From Christiangramia echinicola DSM 19838 (GTDB lineage Bacteria; Bacteroidota; Bacteroidia; Flavobacteriales; Flavobacteriaceae): a stretch of DNA of 64,000 bases. Location of the stretch: the NCBI RefSeq assembly GCF_000423065.1, contig NZ_AUHG01000016.1:1-64000 (forward strand), in the 5' to 3' direction. Under the pieces are notes generated by a model that was not told the origin of the DNA, did not search any database, and was given only the letters and a program-made list of their open reading frames with translations. Each line of letters starts with the position of its first letter. Within the stretch, counting starts at the first letter, position 1. The position numbers and the translations under genes were made by a program. Shown here piece after piece: positions 18,681 to 30,123 of the stretch.

Positions 18681-20108
18681 TTATAATGTGAGCTTCTTGT
18701 TTAGGTCTTCAACAAACTTTTTGAATTGCTTATCTGTTGAAGCAAGGTTGTCTACTGTTTTACATGCATGCAATACGGTAGCATGATCACGACTTCCAAT
18801 TTGAGATCCAATGCTGGCTAGAGATGCCTTGGTGAACTTCTTTGCGAAGAACATAGCGATCTGTCTGGCCTGTACAATATGTCTCTTTCTGGTTTTAGAC
18901 TGCAATGTGTCTACGTCCATCTGGAAATAATCACTTACAACTTTCTGAATATAGTCTATAGATACTTCACGTTTTGTATTCTTAACGTAGTTATCTACGA
19001 TCTTTTTCGCAAGTTCCAGGGTGATGTCTTTCTTGTTGAAAGAAGAGTGAGCGATAAGAGAAATTATTGCTCCTTCCAGTTCCCTGATGTTTGTTTTTAT
19101 GTTATTAGCCAGGAATTCAACGATATCTTCCGGCATTTCAACACCATCACGATAAAGTTTATTCTTGATAATCGAAACACGTGTTTCAAAATCTGGATGC
19201 TGAAGTTCAGCAGAAAGTCCCCATTTAAATCTAGAAAGCAGACGTTGTTCAATATCCTGCATATCAACCGGAGCCTTATCACTGGTTAAGATAACCTGTT
19301 TGCCGTTTTGATGTAAATGGTTAAAAATGTGGAAAAATACGTCCTGTGTACCAGCTTTTCCTGAAAGTAACTGAATATCATCTACTACAAGCACATCAAT
19401 GATCTGATAGAAGTGAATGAAATCGTTACGGTTATTCTTCTTTACAGATTCTATATACTGCTGGGTGAATTTTTCAGCAGAAATATAAAGAACTGTTTTT
19501 TCTGGATATTTATCTTTTATCTCAACACCTATAGCGTGTGCTAAGTGTGTCTTCCCAAGTCCAACTCCACCAAATATTAAAAGTGGATTGAAAGAGGTTC
19601 CTCCGGGCTTGTTTGCTACAGCCAGCCCTGCTGATCTTGCGAGTCTGTTGGATTCCCCTTCCAGGAAATTCTCGAAATTATAATTAGGGTTAAGCTGAGA
19701 TTCGATCTTTACATTCCTGATTCCGGGAATAATAAAAGGATTCTTAAGCTCTGGACTTTTATTTTTAATAGGCACGTCTACTTCCTGTGAAGCCATCTGT
19801 GATCTTTGAGTACTTGGGATCTTTTCGGTAAAAGGTAGCTTGTTACCGTAAGTATTCTCCATTTTGATCACATATACCAATTTAGCTTTGTCGCCAAGTT
19901 CACGAGTAAGTGAAACTTTTAGAAGCTTTACATAATGTTCTTCTAACCACTCGTAGAAAAACTTAGAAGGCACCTGTATGCTTAAGGCACAATCTGTAAG
20001 TTTCACTGCTTGGATAGGTTCAAACCATGTTTTGTATGCTTGAGGGGTAATGTTATCCTGAATAAATGACAGACAGTTATTCCAAACCGATTGCGCAGTT
20101 TTTGACAT
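18681..20108 (-). CDS. dnaA: Chromosomal replication initiator DnaA
   Basis: A 475-residue AAA+ initiator that binds DnaA boxes and opens oriC. Domain I (residues 1-80, VWNNCLSFIQDNITPQAYKTWF) and a linker (about 85-130) are followed by domain III with Walker A GGVGLGKT (180-187) and Walker B VLVVDDIQLL. Domain IV carries the DNA-binding signature SRDHATVLHACKTV. It is full length. The upstream 206 bp contain no cluster of TTATnCACA boxes, so this is probably not the origin. A near-match to a -7 box (CATATTTG, 20190-20197) lies 80 bp upstream. It heads a three-gene unit with the phosphatase and methyltransferase. Confidence 0.97.
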   Translation of the reverse strand: MSKTAQSVWNNCLSFIQDNITPQAYKTWFEPIQAVKLTDCALSIQVPSKFFYEWLEEHYVKLLKVSLTRELGDKAKLVYVIKMENTYGNKLPFTEKIPSTQRSQMASQEVDVPIKNKSPELKNPFIIPGIRNVKIESQLNPNYNFENFLEGESNRLARSAGLAVANKPGGTSFNPLLIFGGVGLGKTHLAHAIGVEIKDKYPEKTVLYISAEKFTQQYIESVKKNNRNDFIHFYQIIDVLVVDDIQLLSGKAGTQDVFFHIFNHLHQNGKQVILTSDKAPVDMQDIEQRLLSRFKWGLSAELQHPDFETRVSIIKNKLYRDGVEMPEDIVEFLANNIKTNIRELEGAIISLIAHSSFNKKDITLELAKKIVDNYVKNTKREVSIDYIQKVVSDYFQMDVDTLQSKTRKRHIVQARQIAMFFAKKFTKASLASIGSQIGSRDHATVLHACKTVDNLASTDKQFKKFVEDLNKKLTL

Positions 20109-20314
20109 TATTAGTTAAACGTTAATTTTGGTTAGTAGTAAGTTCTAAAATTGGAAATTGGATCAACTTGTTCTCCAACTCGAGCGGAACAAATATGTGA
20201 ACAAAAAATGTAAAAAAAAAACCATTTAGGGGTTGAATTTTAAGAAAAATTTATGCATACTTACTTCCGAGCCTGAATATAAAAAACCTTTCTCTAAAAG
20301 GCTACTTTTTTTAC

Positions 20315-20713
20315 ATGAAATCACACAAAACTTTTGTTAAAGTCCGATATGCCGAAACCGATCAAATGGGTGTGGTACATCATGGAAATTATCCGCAATA
20401 CCTTGAGATTGCCCGACTTGAATGGTTAGACACCTTAGGTATATCTTACAAAAATATGGAACAGGAAGGGATAATGTTGCCGGTATACGAATTAAATTTA
20501 AAATATATCAAACCGGTTACATTTGATGATAAATTGACGATTGAAACGCGACTTCACGAAATGCCAAATGTTAAAATTATATTTGACTATTCGATATTTA
20601 ATCAACAGGGTGATTTGGTAACTTCTGCTACTTCTGTTCTTGTTTTTATGGATTCAAAAACTCGCAGACCTATACGTTGCCCTGAATATATCCTGGAGAA
20701 ATTGAGAGATTAA
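20315..20713 (+). CDS. Acyl-CoA thioesterase, hot-dog fold (YbgC/4HBT type)
   Basis: A 132-residue hot-dog protein. The active-site motif AETDQMGVVHHGNYPQYLE contains Asp16, the catalytic residue of the 4-hydroxybenzoyl-CoA thioesterase class, followed by the long helix IARLEWLDTLGI. It hydrolyses acyl-CoA or acyl-ACP thioesters; the preferred substrate is unknown. There is no Tol-Pal neighbour as in E. coli ybgC. It is divergent from dnaA and its stop overlaps the convergent IMPACT gene by 4 bp. Confidence 0.88.
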   Translation: MKSHKTFVKVRYAETDQMGVVHHGNYPQYLEIARLEWLDTLGISYKNMEQEGIMLPVYELNLKYIKPVTFDDKLTIETRLHEMPNVKIIFDYSIFNQQGDLVTSATSVLVFMDSKTRRPIRCPEYILEKLRD

Positions 20714-21318
20714 TCTTCCAGTTTAGAGATCTCTACTTTATAGGTATTATCGAATTTTGAGAAGATAGTTTCGGCATCTTTTTTTCTAACTGCTAGAAAA
20801 ATCTTACAATCTATTTCCAGCTTTTGATCGATAACATTTAGATTATTTTTTTTGATCACCTGCATGACTTTATTCATTTCGGGATAATCAAACTTAACCA
20901 CGAATACTTCATCTATAGTTCTTTTTAGAATATCTGAAGATTCCAGAGCCATTTGGGCCGCAGTTTTGTAGGCATTAATGAGTCCGCCTACTCCCAGCTT
21001 AACTCCTCCAAAATATCTAACCACTACAATAAGGATATTGGTAACATCAAAAGACTGGATTTGCCCATATATAGGCATTCCTGCGGAATTAGAAGGTTCT
21101 CCGTCATCGTTAGCCCTGTAATGAAATTCTTCTTTACCAATCTGCCATGCATAGCACCAGTGCCGGGCTTTATGATGCCTGGACCTTAATTCTTCCAGGT
21201 GCTCATTAGCTTCCTCTTCAGACTTTATAGGGAAAGCATAGCCAAAGAATTTTGAATTCCGGTCTTTAAAAAGAACTTCAGGTGAAGCCGTGGTAATGCT
21301 TTGATAGGTATCTTTCAT
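20710..21318 (-). CDS. IMPACT family protein (YigZ)
   Basis: A 202-residue YigZ/IMPACT family protein. The N-terminal domain (about 15-125) shows SRHHKARHWCYAWQIG, the signature NDDGEPSNSAGMPI and VVRYFGGVKLGVGGL. The C-terminal DUF1949-type ferredoxin fold covers about 135-200. Its function is unresolved; homologues are linked to translation control or RNA binding. It is the last gene of the ribD operon and overlaps the transporter gene by 4 bp. Confidence 0.92.
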   Translation of the reverse strand: MKDTYQSITTASPEVLFKDRNSKFFGYAFPIKSEEEANEHLEELRSRHHKARHWCYAWQIGKEEFHYRANDDGEPSNSAGMPIYGQIQSFDVTNILIVVVRYFGGVKLGVGGLINAYKTAAQMALESSDILKRTIDEVFVVKFDYPEMNKVMQVIKKNNLNVIDQKLEIDCKIFLAVRKKDAETIFSKFDNTYKVEISKLED

Positions 21319-22187
21319 ATTGCAGAATTTGCTACAAGAATTATACTAAGAATTGCCAGTCCCAGACCTATCCAGTTCTTGCGAATAAGTTTTTCTTTGA
21401 ATAGAACAATACCAACCAGTGTTGAGAAAGTTACTATAGCAACATGGTTCATGGTAAATATGGTAGAACTGTCAAATCCCTCACTTCTAAGAGCCATAAC
21501 CAGGAAATAGATAGAATAGTAGTTTGGGATCCCTAGCGCTATACCTCCAAGAATGTTTTTGCCGGTGATCTTTAACTTCCCCATAAATGCCTGTACGATT
21601 AGAATAATTATTCCAATTGTTCCCGCGGTTGCAAAAATTGAAGATGAGAACAGGCCTACATCTGTCTTTGATACATAGCTTGTTTCCAGGTACTTTAAGC
21701 TGGTGTCTATAATTCCGCTCCCCAGGAATACTAATAAAGGAAATATCAGGTTTTTACTCTTTATGCTAATCCCTTCTTTAGATTTGATAGAGGTTAGGTA
21801 AACTGCGGCCAGAGCTAGCAGAATGCCTAATATCTTTAATATCCCGGTGCTTTCATTATATAGAAAAATACCGCATAAAACTGGAATTGCTACAGACATT
21901 TTTGTAGCCACGGCAACTACAGATAAACCGCTTTTCTGGGTGGTAATTGCGGCAAGGTTGAATACCGCGATAAACAGGAATCCTAACATCAACGCTCCGG
22001 GAAACCAACTTTCTTTTGGAACATGGGTGAAATCTGAGCCGTCTATGTATCCGAAAAAACCAACGGTACAGGCTATAAAATAGTTTACAATAATGGCTTG
22101 TAGGGTGTTGACATCGTATTTTTTATACAATCGAAATACCACAAAAATGATGGTAGAAGATAAAACGCTTAGCAGCAGGTAAATCAA
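21315..22187 (-). CDS. DMT superfamily (EamA-like) transporter
   Basis: A 290-residue inner-membrane protein with about ten hydrophobic helices in two EamA-like halves; the second half begins near residue 150. Typical spots are AIITTQKSGLSVVAVATKM and MNHVAIVTFSTLVGIVLFKE at the end of each half. The substrate is unknown; relatives move amino acids, nucleotide sugars or other metabolites. Its place between HAD and IMPACT genes in the ribD operon gives no substrate clue. Confidence 0.85.
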   Translation of the reverse strand: MIYLLLSVLSSTIIFVVFRLYKKYDVNTLQAIIVNYFIACTVGFFGYIDGSDFTHVPKESWFPGALMLGFLFIAVFNLAAITTQKSGLSVVAVATKMSVAIPVLCGIFLYNESTGILKILGILLALAAVYLTSIKSKEGISIKSKNLIFPLLVFLGSGIIDTSLKYLETSYVSKTDVGLFSSSIFATAGTIGIIILIVQAFMGKLKITGKNILGGIALGIPNYYSIYFLVMALRSEGFDSSTIFTMNHVAIVTFSTLVGIVLFKEKLIRKNWIGLGLAILSIILVANSAI

Positions 22188-22792
22188 AATAAATCTTTTT
22201 TGGTGGTAAAGAGGTCAATTACATCCTCGTGAGTTGGCTCAATATTCCAGGTATGAAGTCCAAGTCTGGATGCAGTTTCTGTATTTTCCCTAGTGTCATC
22301 GATAAAAAGACAGTTACCTGGTTCAAGGTCATGCGCATCCAACACAAATTCAAAGATATCTGGATTTGGTTTACGCATTCCTATTTCGTGAGATAGATAG
22401 AAGGCATCAAAGCATTTTTTGAAATCTTCATAAAAAGGAACTTTGGTTTTTATATGCTCAATATGGTTTTCATTCGTATTACTCAATAATATGAGTTTAT
22501 AGTCTTTTTCTTCTGAAAGTTTCTGAATGAATTTTAAACGGTATTCTGGGAATTCCAGGATCATAGAATTCCAGGAATTAAGAAAATCTTCTTTTTCTAT
22601 CTGTGGAAATTGGGTTCGGTAATGTTCTGAAATTTCATCTGAAGTGACAAATCCCTGTTCATATTCCCTGTTCTTCGCAGAAATTGATTCTGGAAGATCC
22701 TTTACATTCATTTCACTTAATTTTCTTTTAGTGCCTTCCTTATCTAGATTGATAAAGACATCACCAAAATCAAATATTATCGCCTTGATCAT
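22184..22792 (-). CDS. HAD family hydrolase (HAD-IA, YihX-like)
   Basis: A 202-residue phosphatase-fold protein. Motif I is IIFDFGDVFINLD (nucleophile Asp8; the usual second Asp is replaced by Gly as in the FDxGxV subgroup), motif II LLSNTNENH, motif III RKPNPDIF with its Lys, and motif IV FIDDTRENT. A helical cap lies between motifs I and II (about 17-95). Small sugar phosphates or FMN are plausible substrates; its position just after ribD would suit the missing riboflavin-pathway phosphatase (inference). It overlaps ribD by 23 bp. Confidence 0.87.
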   Translation of the reverse strand: MIKAIIFDFGDVFINLDKEGTKRKLSEMNVKDLPESISAKNREYEQGFVTSDEISEHYRTQFPQIEKEDFLNSWNSMILEFPEYRLKFIQKLSEEKDYKLILLSNTNENHIEHIKTKVPFYEDFKKCFDAFYLSHEIGMRKPNPDIFEFVLDAHDLEPGNCLFIDDTRENTETASRLGLHTWNIEPTHEDVIDLFTTKKDLF

Positions 22793-23828
22793 TTTTGTAA
22801 ATTTTTAAATTATCTCCAGAAATTTCAGTTTCTGAAATTAATTTCCCACTAAAATAAGGTGCCTTAGTACCAGCTTGAAATTCTGCCTTTCCCGTAAAAA
22901 TTCTTGCCTCATCCCAAAGTCTGGCATCTATAAACTGCTGAAGTGTCTTGCTTCCTCCTTCAATGATCACCGATTGGACCTCATATTTATATAGCACCGC
23001 GCAGATTTCCTTTGATATATTATCTGAAAATTGAATTTTTTCAAAAATGAGATTCTCGTATCTTGAGCTTTTAGGTTTCTTCTCGCAGATGATTATAGTC
23101 TTAATTTTACCATTTAATACAGAAAAGTCTTCTGGTGTTTTAAGGTCTTTATCAATGATGATCCTAACCGGATCATTGCCTGTCCATTTTCTTACATTTA
23201 AAGATGGGTTATCTTTAAGCACTGTGTTTGTTCCAACCAGAATAGAAACTTCTTCACTCCGCCATTTATGAACTAATTGGCCTGAATATTTATTGGTGAT
23301 CCAAACAGGTCTATTACCATCTTTTAATTCAGGAGCTATAAATCCATTCTGAGTTTGAGCCCATTTCAAAATAATATAAGGTCTGTGTTTTTTATGATAG
23401 GTGAAGAAGCGCTGGTTCAATGCTAAGCATTCTTCTTCTAGAACTCCAACCTTTACTTCGCATCCCGCCTCAAGCAATTTTTTTATTCCTCTCCCGGCTA
23501 CTTTTGCGAATGGATCCATGGTTCCTATTACCACTTTTTTGATTCCTTTTGCAAGGATAAGATCGCTACAGGGAGGTGTCTTTCCAAAATGACTACAGGG
23601 TTCCAGGCTTACATAGATCGTAGAGCTTTTAAGAAGCTCTTTATCCTCTATAGAATTGATAGCATTTACTTCTGCATGAGCTTCACCGGCTTTTTGATGC
23701 CAGCCTTCACCAATGATCTTGCTCTTATGCACTATAACGCTACCAACCATGGGGTTAGGATAGGTGTTTCCGAGTCCGTTTTGGGCCAGTTCTATACAGC
23801 GTTTTATGTATTTTTCGTGTATATTCAC
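22770..23828 (-). CDS. ribD: Bifunctional riboflavin deaminase/reductase RibD
   Basis: A 352-residue enzyme for two consecutive riboflavin steps. The N-terminal deaminase domain has the zinc motifs HAEVNAI and PCSHFGKTPPC. The C-terminal reductase domain (about 145-345) has RPYIILKWAQTQNGFI and VIIEGGSKTLQQFID. It is full length. A perfect -7 box (TATTTTTG, 23833-23840) ends four bases before the ATG, so the mRNA may be leaderless. It heads a four-gene operon with HAD, DMT and IMPACT genes. Confidence 0.95.
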   Translation of the reverse strand: MNIHEKYIKRCIELAQNGLGNTYPNPMVGSVIVHKSKIIGEGWHQKAGEAHAEVNAINSIEDKELLKSSTIYVSLEPCSHFGKTPPCSDLILAKGIKKVVIGTMDPFAKVAGRGIKKLLEAGCEVKVGVLEEECLALNQRFFTYHKKHRPYIILKWAQTQNGFIAPELKDGNRPVWITNKYSGQLVHKWRSEEVSILVGTNTVLKDNPSLNVRKWTGNDPVRIIIDKDLKTPEDFSVLNGKIKTIIICEKKPKSSRYENLIFEKIQFSDNISKEICAVLYKYEVQSVIIEGGSKTLQQFIDARLWDEARIFTGKAEFQAGTKAPYFSGKLISETEISGDNLKIYKNDQGDNI

Positions 23829-23832
23829 AGCA

Positions 23833-23840
23833 CAAAAATA
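23833..23840 (-). promoter_or_regulatory. -7 box touching the ribD start
   Basis: TATTTTTG on the minus strand, a perfect TAnnTTTG. Only four bases separate it from the ribD ATG, so transcription would start at or within the start codon. Confidence 0.45.
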
Positions 23841-23856
23841 GAATTAATTAGGCAGA

Positions 23857-24351
23857 ATGAACACATGGAAAATTCGGGAAATAAAACCCGAAGACAATCA
23901 GCAGGTTAAGGACTTAATTAGAAATGTACTTGTAGAAATGGGAGTTCCAAAAGTAGGAACCGCCTATGAGGATAAAGCCCTGGACGATATGACCAGCGAA
24001 TATCAAGGAAAGAGACAGGCTTATTTCGTCGTGGAGGAGAATTCTAAAATTATAGGAGGAGCTGGAATAGCACCTTTAACCGGGCTCGAAGAAAAAGTTT
24101 GTGAACTTCAAAAGATGTATTTTCTCCCTGAAGCAAGAGGGAGAGGAATAGGGACAGATATGATCAATAAATGTCTTCAATTTGGGAGTGATCAAAAATT
24201 CAAAAAATGCTATATCGAAACCCTGCCTTATATGGAAAATGCCCGAAAGTTGTATAATAAGAGTGGTTTTGAGGTTATAGAAAAGCCATTGGGTAATACT
24301 GGTCATTATAATTGTACGGTGTTCATGATCAAAGACCTCGAACTCAATTAA
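23857..24351 (+). CDS. GNAT family N-acetyltransferase
   Basis: A 164-residue single-domain acetyltransferase (Acetyltransf_1). The N-terminus WKIREIKPEDNQQVKDLIR is typical. The acetyl-CoA loop is PEARGRGIGTDM (about 92-103), and the C-terminal NARKLYNKSGFEVIEKPLG carries the usual Tyr. The substrate is unknown. It is divergent from ribD and followed 14 bp later by prmC, so it may be co-transcribed with it. Confidence 0.85.
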   Translation: MNTWKIREIKPEDNQQVKDLIRNVLVEMGVPKVGTAYEDKALDDMTSEYQGKRQAYFVVEENSKIIGGAGIAPLTGLEEKVCELQKMYFLPEARGRGIGTDMINKCLQFGSDQKFKKCYIETLPYMENARKLYNKSGFEVIEKPLGNTGHYNCTVFMIKDLELN

Positions 24352-24365
24352 ATTCAGTAAAAGTT

Positions 24366-25214
24366 ATGCTGGTTTCACAATTAAAAGTTCAGTTCCAGGA
24401 AAAATTAAAGGATGAATTCCCTCCAACCGAAATTGAATCCTTTTTTTATATTCTCGTAGATCATTATTTAGGTAGACGTAGGATAGATGTTGCTTTAGAA
24501 CCAGATATGGAGGTCTCTGAAGGTCAAATGTCAAAATTTGAAAGAGCATTACTTCGATTACAGGATCATGAGCCGATCCAGTATATAACCGGAAAAACCG
24601 AATTCTACGGTTTAGAATTTTATGTAGATAAAAATGTTCTTATTCCCAGGCCAGAAACAGAGGAGTTGGTAGAATGGATAATTTCAGATCATAAAAATTC
24701 AAATAAGGAATTAAGGATTTTAGATATAGGAACCGGTAGCGGTTGTATTCCTGTTAGCCTGGCTAAAAATCTGCCTGATTCTGTAGTTAGTTCTTTTGAT
24801 ATTTCTACGGAAGCTATTGCCATGGCAAAAAAGAATGCGGATTTAAATAATACCAGGGTCAATTTTCAGAATATAGATATTCTTTCCCTGGATAGTTTAG
24901 AAGAAAGGTTTGATATCATAGTTTCCAATCCGCCTTATGTACGAGAATTAGAAAAGAAAGACATGCACAGGAATGTCCTGGATTTTGAACCAAAACTGGC
25001 TCTTTATGTTGAAGATGTACGTCCTTTGGTGTTTTATGAAAAAATAGCAAGTCTTGCGATGACTTCATTAGAGCAGAGCGGAGCTTTGTATTTCGAAATC
25101 AACCAGTATTTAAGTGAGGAAACTAAGACTATGGTTGAAAATTTAGGTTTTGAAGCTGAGTTGAAAAAAGATATTTTTGGAAATTATCGCATGTTGAAAG
25201 CGACCAGGAAATAA
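24366..25214 (+). CDS. prmC: Peptide chain release factor N5-glutamine methyltransferase
   Basis: A 282-residue SAM-dependent enzyme that methylates the GGQ glutamine of release factors RF1/RF2. A helical N-terminal domain covers about residues 1-85. The SAM site reads LDIGTGSGCIPVSLA and the catalytic NPPY lies in IIVSNPPYVREL. RPETEELVEWI is also diagnostic. I start at the ATG at 24366; an earlier in-frame start would run into the upstream gene. prfA is not in the window. Confidence 0.94.
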   Translation: MLVSQLKVQFQEKLKDEFPPTEIESFFYILVDHYLGRRRIDVALEPDMEVSEGQMSKFERALLRLQDHEPIQYITGKTEFYGLEFYVDKNVLIPRPETEELVEWIISDHKNSNKELRILDIGTGSGCIPVSLAKNLPDSVVSSFDISTEAIAMAKKNADLNNTRVNFQNIDILSLDSLEERFDIIVSNPPYVRELEKKDMHRNVLDFEPKLALYVEDVRPLVFYEKIASLAMTSLEQSGALYFEINQYLSEETKTMVENLGFEAELKKDIFGNYRMLKATRK

Positions 25215-25217
25215 AGT

Positions 25218-25820
25218 ATGAGCAAAAAATTAAATAATATCCATAGTCTGGCTGTATTCTGTGCCAGCAGCGATGGAAACGATAAAGAGATCTACGATAC
25301 AGCTTTTGAGGTTGGAAAGATAATGGCTAAAAATGACATCAGGCTAATCTACGGCGGAAGCAAGCTGGGGTTGATGGGGCAGGTGGCTAATGGAATTATG
25401 GACCATGATGGTATAGCGACCGGCGTGATCCCGGATTTTCTGAAAACGAAGGAAGTTGTGCATACTAACCTGGATAAGCTAATAACTACAGAGGATATGC
25501 ACGAGCGCAAACTTACAATTCACGAGCTAAGTGACGCTTTTCTTACGCTGCCGGGAGGTTTTGGTACCTTTGAGGAGTTATTTGAGATCGTTACCTGGGC
25601 GCAATTGGGGCTACATAGAAAACCAATAGGGTTGCTCAATATTGGAGGCTTTTATGATGACCTGATCCAGATGCTGAATAAAATGTGTGATAAAGGTCTT
25701 CTCAAAAGAGAAAATCTTGATATTTTACTGGTCTCAGATAATTTTGAAGATCTTTTACAGGAGATGAGGGAGTTTGAACCACAGCCAGTTCCAAAATGGA
25801 TGAATAAGAATCAGACGTAA
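25218..25820 (+). CDS. LOG family protein (TIGR00730, Rossmann fold)
   Basis: A 200-residue protein of the LOG family. Signatures are VFCASSDGND, YGGSKLGLMGQVANG and LPGGFGTFEELFEI, the last being the PGGxGTxxE nucleotide-monophosphate motif. Family members are phosphoribohydrolases releasing a base from cytokinin ribotides or from AMP-like nucleotides. A housekeeping nucleotide role is likely; cytokinin production is not implied. It starts 3 bp after prmC and ends 2 bp before the VOC gene. Confidence 0.9.
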   Translation: MSKKLNNIHSLAVFCASSDGNDKEIYDTAFEVGKIMAKNDIRLIYGGSKLGLMGQVANGIMDHDGIATGVIPDFLKTKEVVHTNLDKLITTEDMHERKLTIHELSDAFLTLPGGFGTFEELFEIVTWAQLGLHRKPIGLLNIGGFYDDLIQMLNKMCDKGLLKRENLDILLVSDNFEDLLQEMREFEPQPVPKWMNKNQT

Positions 25821-25822
25821 TT

Positions 25823-28506
<2,684 letters not shown>

Positions 28507-28528
28507 GATTTTATCTATTATTTATAGA

Positions 28529-29206
28529 ATGAAAATTTACGCTTCTTTTTTTATTTGCCTGGTTACTTTTTATACTTCGACCATAAATTCCCAGGAAATT
28601 CCGGAAGGCTTTGTCTATTTAGATGAAGCTATTCCAGATATCGTTTATGAGATACGTTATGCTGGAGAACATAATTTTGTAGGAAAACCAATCACCGGGT
28701 ATAATGCCGATCAGGCAATTCTAAGTAAACCTGCGGCTATTGCACTGGCAAAAGTTCAGAAAGAATTGATAAAGAAGGATTTTATGCTGAAGATCTTTGA
28801 TGCCTACCGGCCGCAACGAGCAGTGAATCATTTTATGGATTGGGCTAGACGTAAGGAGGATACTTTAATGAAATCTGAATTCTATCCCGAGGTAAAGAAA
28901 CAAAACCTGTTTGAATTAGGTTATATCGCGACCAGATCTGGACATTCCAGAGGTAGTACGGTAGATTTAACTATGATCAAGGTTGAAGGTTGTGAGAATG
29001 TAGATATGGGTGGACCTTACGATTTTTTTGGTGAGATCTCACATCATAACACGCAACAGATCACCGCCGAGCAAAAACAGAACAGGGAAATTCTCAGGTT
29101 AGTGATGAGAAAATACGGTTTTAGATCATATTCAGAAGAATGGTGGCATTACACTTACGATGCCGAACCATATCCTGATACATATTTCGATTTTCCGGTA
29201 GAGTAA
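28529..29206 (+). CDS. Exported D-alanyl-D-alanine dipeptidase (M15, VanX/DdpX type)
   Basis: A 225-residue zinc peptidase with a signal peptide (about 1-21, cut near INSQ). The start EGFVYLDEAIPDIVYEIRYAG is typical of the VanX/DdpX family. Zinc ligands are visible in SGHSRGSTVDLTM (His, Asp) and EEWWHYTY (His, with the general-base Glu). KIFDAYRPQRA carries the conserved substrate-binding Arg. It probably recycles D-Ala-D-Ala from peptidoglycan in the periplasm; no van cluster is present, so vancomycin resistance is not implied. Confidence 0.9.
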   Translation: MKIYASFFICLVTFYTSTINSQEIPEGFVYLDEAIPDIVYEIRYAGEHNFVGKPITGYNADQAILSKPAAIALAKVQKELIKKDFMLKIFDAYRPQRAVNHFMDWARRKEDTLMKSEFYPEVKKQNLFELGYIATRSGHSRGSTVDLTMIKVEGCENVDMGGPYDFFGEISHHNTQQITAEQKQNREILRLVMRKYGFRSYSEEWWHYTYDAEPYPDTYFDFPVE

Positions 29207-30118
29207 TTAGTTTACCGCTATTTTTACACCGTCGCCTTTTAGATTATTGTCTGCATCCAGGTAAAAATCTATTCTTCCCAGGTAAAGACCATAACATCCA
29301 ACCTGATTTACTAATACATCCTTACCGGCTTTGTTCTTTTCTACAGTTGGTTTTTTTAAGAAAGTGTGAGTGTGACCACCAATGATTAGATCGATGTTTT
29401 CTGTGGCTTGTGCTAGTTTTCTATCTGAGATCTTATTGCCGTTATATTCGTATCCAAGGTGAGAAAGGCAAATTACGATATCGCACTTCTCTTCATTTTT
29501 CAGTTTGCTACTAACTTCTGTGGCCATTTCAACAGGATCCAGATATTTGGTTTCCTTATATAGATTATCATTCACAAGGCCTTGTAGCTCTATACCTATA
29601 CCAAAAATACCAATTTTAACTCCGTCTTTATTGTATACCCGGTAGTCTTTGGTCTGCCCATCCATGACCGTATTACTGAAATCGTAATTGGAGATCAGGA
29701 AATCAAAATCTGCATGAGGTAATTGAGCGTATAGCCCGTCTATCCCATTATCAAAATCATGGTTTCCGATGGTAGCAGCGTCATATTTTAATTTACTCAT
29801 CAGCTTAAATTCCAGTTCCCCTCCGTAAAAATTAAAATAGGGGGTACCCTGGAAAATATCACCTGCGTCTAATAATAATGTATTTGGGTTTTCGCGCCTT
29901 ATTTGTTCAATTAAAGTTGCTCTTCTACCAACACCTCCCAGATTGGCATTTCTACCTTCATCGGGTCCAAAAGGTTCAATATGGCTATGCACATCGTTAG
30001 TATGCAATATGGTAATATGTTTTTCGGCTTTCGAATTAAATGAAAGAGATGAAATTCCTCCCAGGCTTAAGAATGCTGTGGCTGCTGCCGTATTCTGTAT
30101 AAAATCTTTTCTTTTCAT
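29207..30118 (-). CDS. 5'-nucleotidase catalytic (metallophosphoesterase) half
   Basis: A 303-residue calcineurin-like phosphoesterase. The metal motifs are ILHTNDVHSHIEPF, DAGDIFQGTPYFN, IGNHDFDNG, LSHLGYEYNG and IIGGHTHTFL. The N-terminus MKRKDFIQNTAAATAFLSLGG looks like a Tat-type signal. It corresponds only to the N-terminal half of classical periplasmic 5'-nucleotidases (UshA type, about 550 residues); the C-terminal half is the gene upstream, 5 bp away. Together they probably dephosphorylate nucleotides in the periplasm. Confidence 0.9.
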   Translation of the reverse strand: MKRKDFIQNTAAATAFLSLGGISSLSFNSKAEKHITILHTNDVHSHIEPFGPDEGRNANLGGVGRRATLIEQIRRENPNTLLLDAGDIFQGTPYFNFYGGELEFKLMSKLKYDAATIGNHDFDNGIDGLYAQLPHADFDFLISNYDFSNTVMDGQTKDYRVYNKDGVKIGIFGIGIELQGLVNDNLYKETKYLDPVEMATEVSSKLKNEEKCDIVICLSHLGYEYNGNKISDRKLAQATENIDLIIGGHTHTFLKKPTVEKNKAGKDVLVNQVGCYGLYLGRIDFYLDADNNLKGDGVKIAVN

Positions 30119-30123
30119 GCTCC

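Noticed and set aside
20109-20314. Replication origin next to dnaA
   Set aside because: Only single weak matches to a DnaA box (ttatgcata) are present, with no cluster and no AT-rich unwinding layout beyond general composition.
25218-25820. Lysine decarboxylase or cytokinin-producing enzyme
   Set aside because: The PGGxGTxxE motif defines the LOG/phosphoribohydrolase family. Lysine decarboxylase is an old misnomer, and nothing here suggests cytokinin signalling.
28529-29206. Vancomycin-resistance dipeptidase (VanX)
   Set aside because: No vanH, vanA or vanRS genes are present and the protein has a signal peptide, so a peptidoglycan-recycling role fits better.
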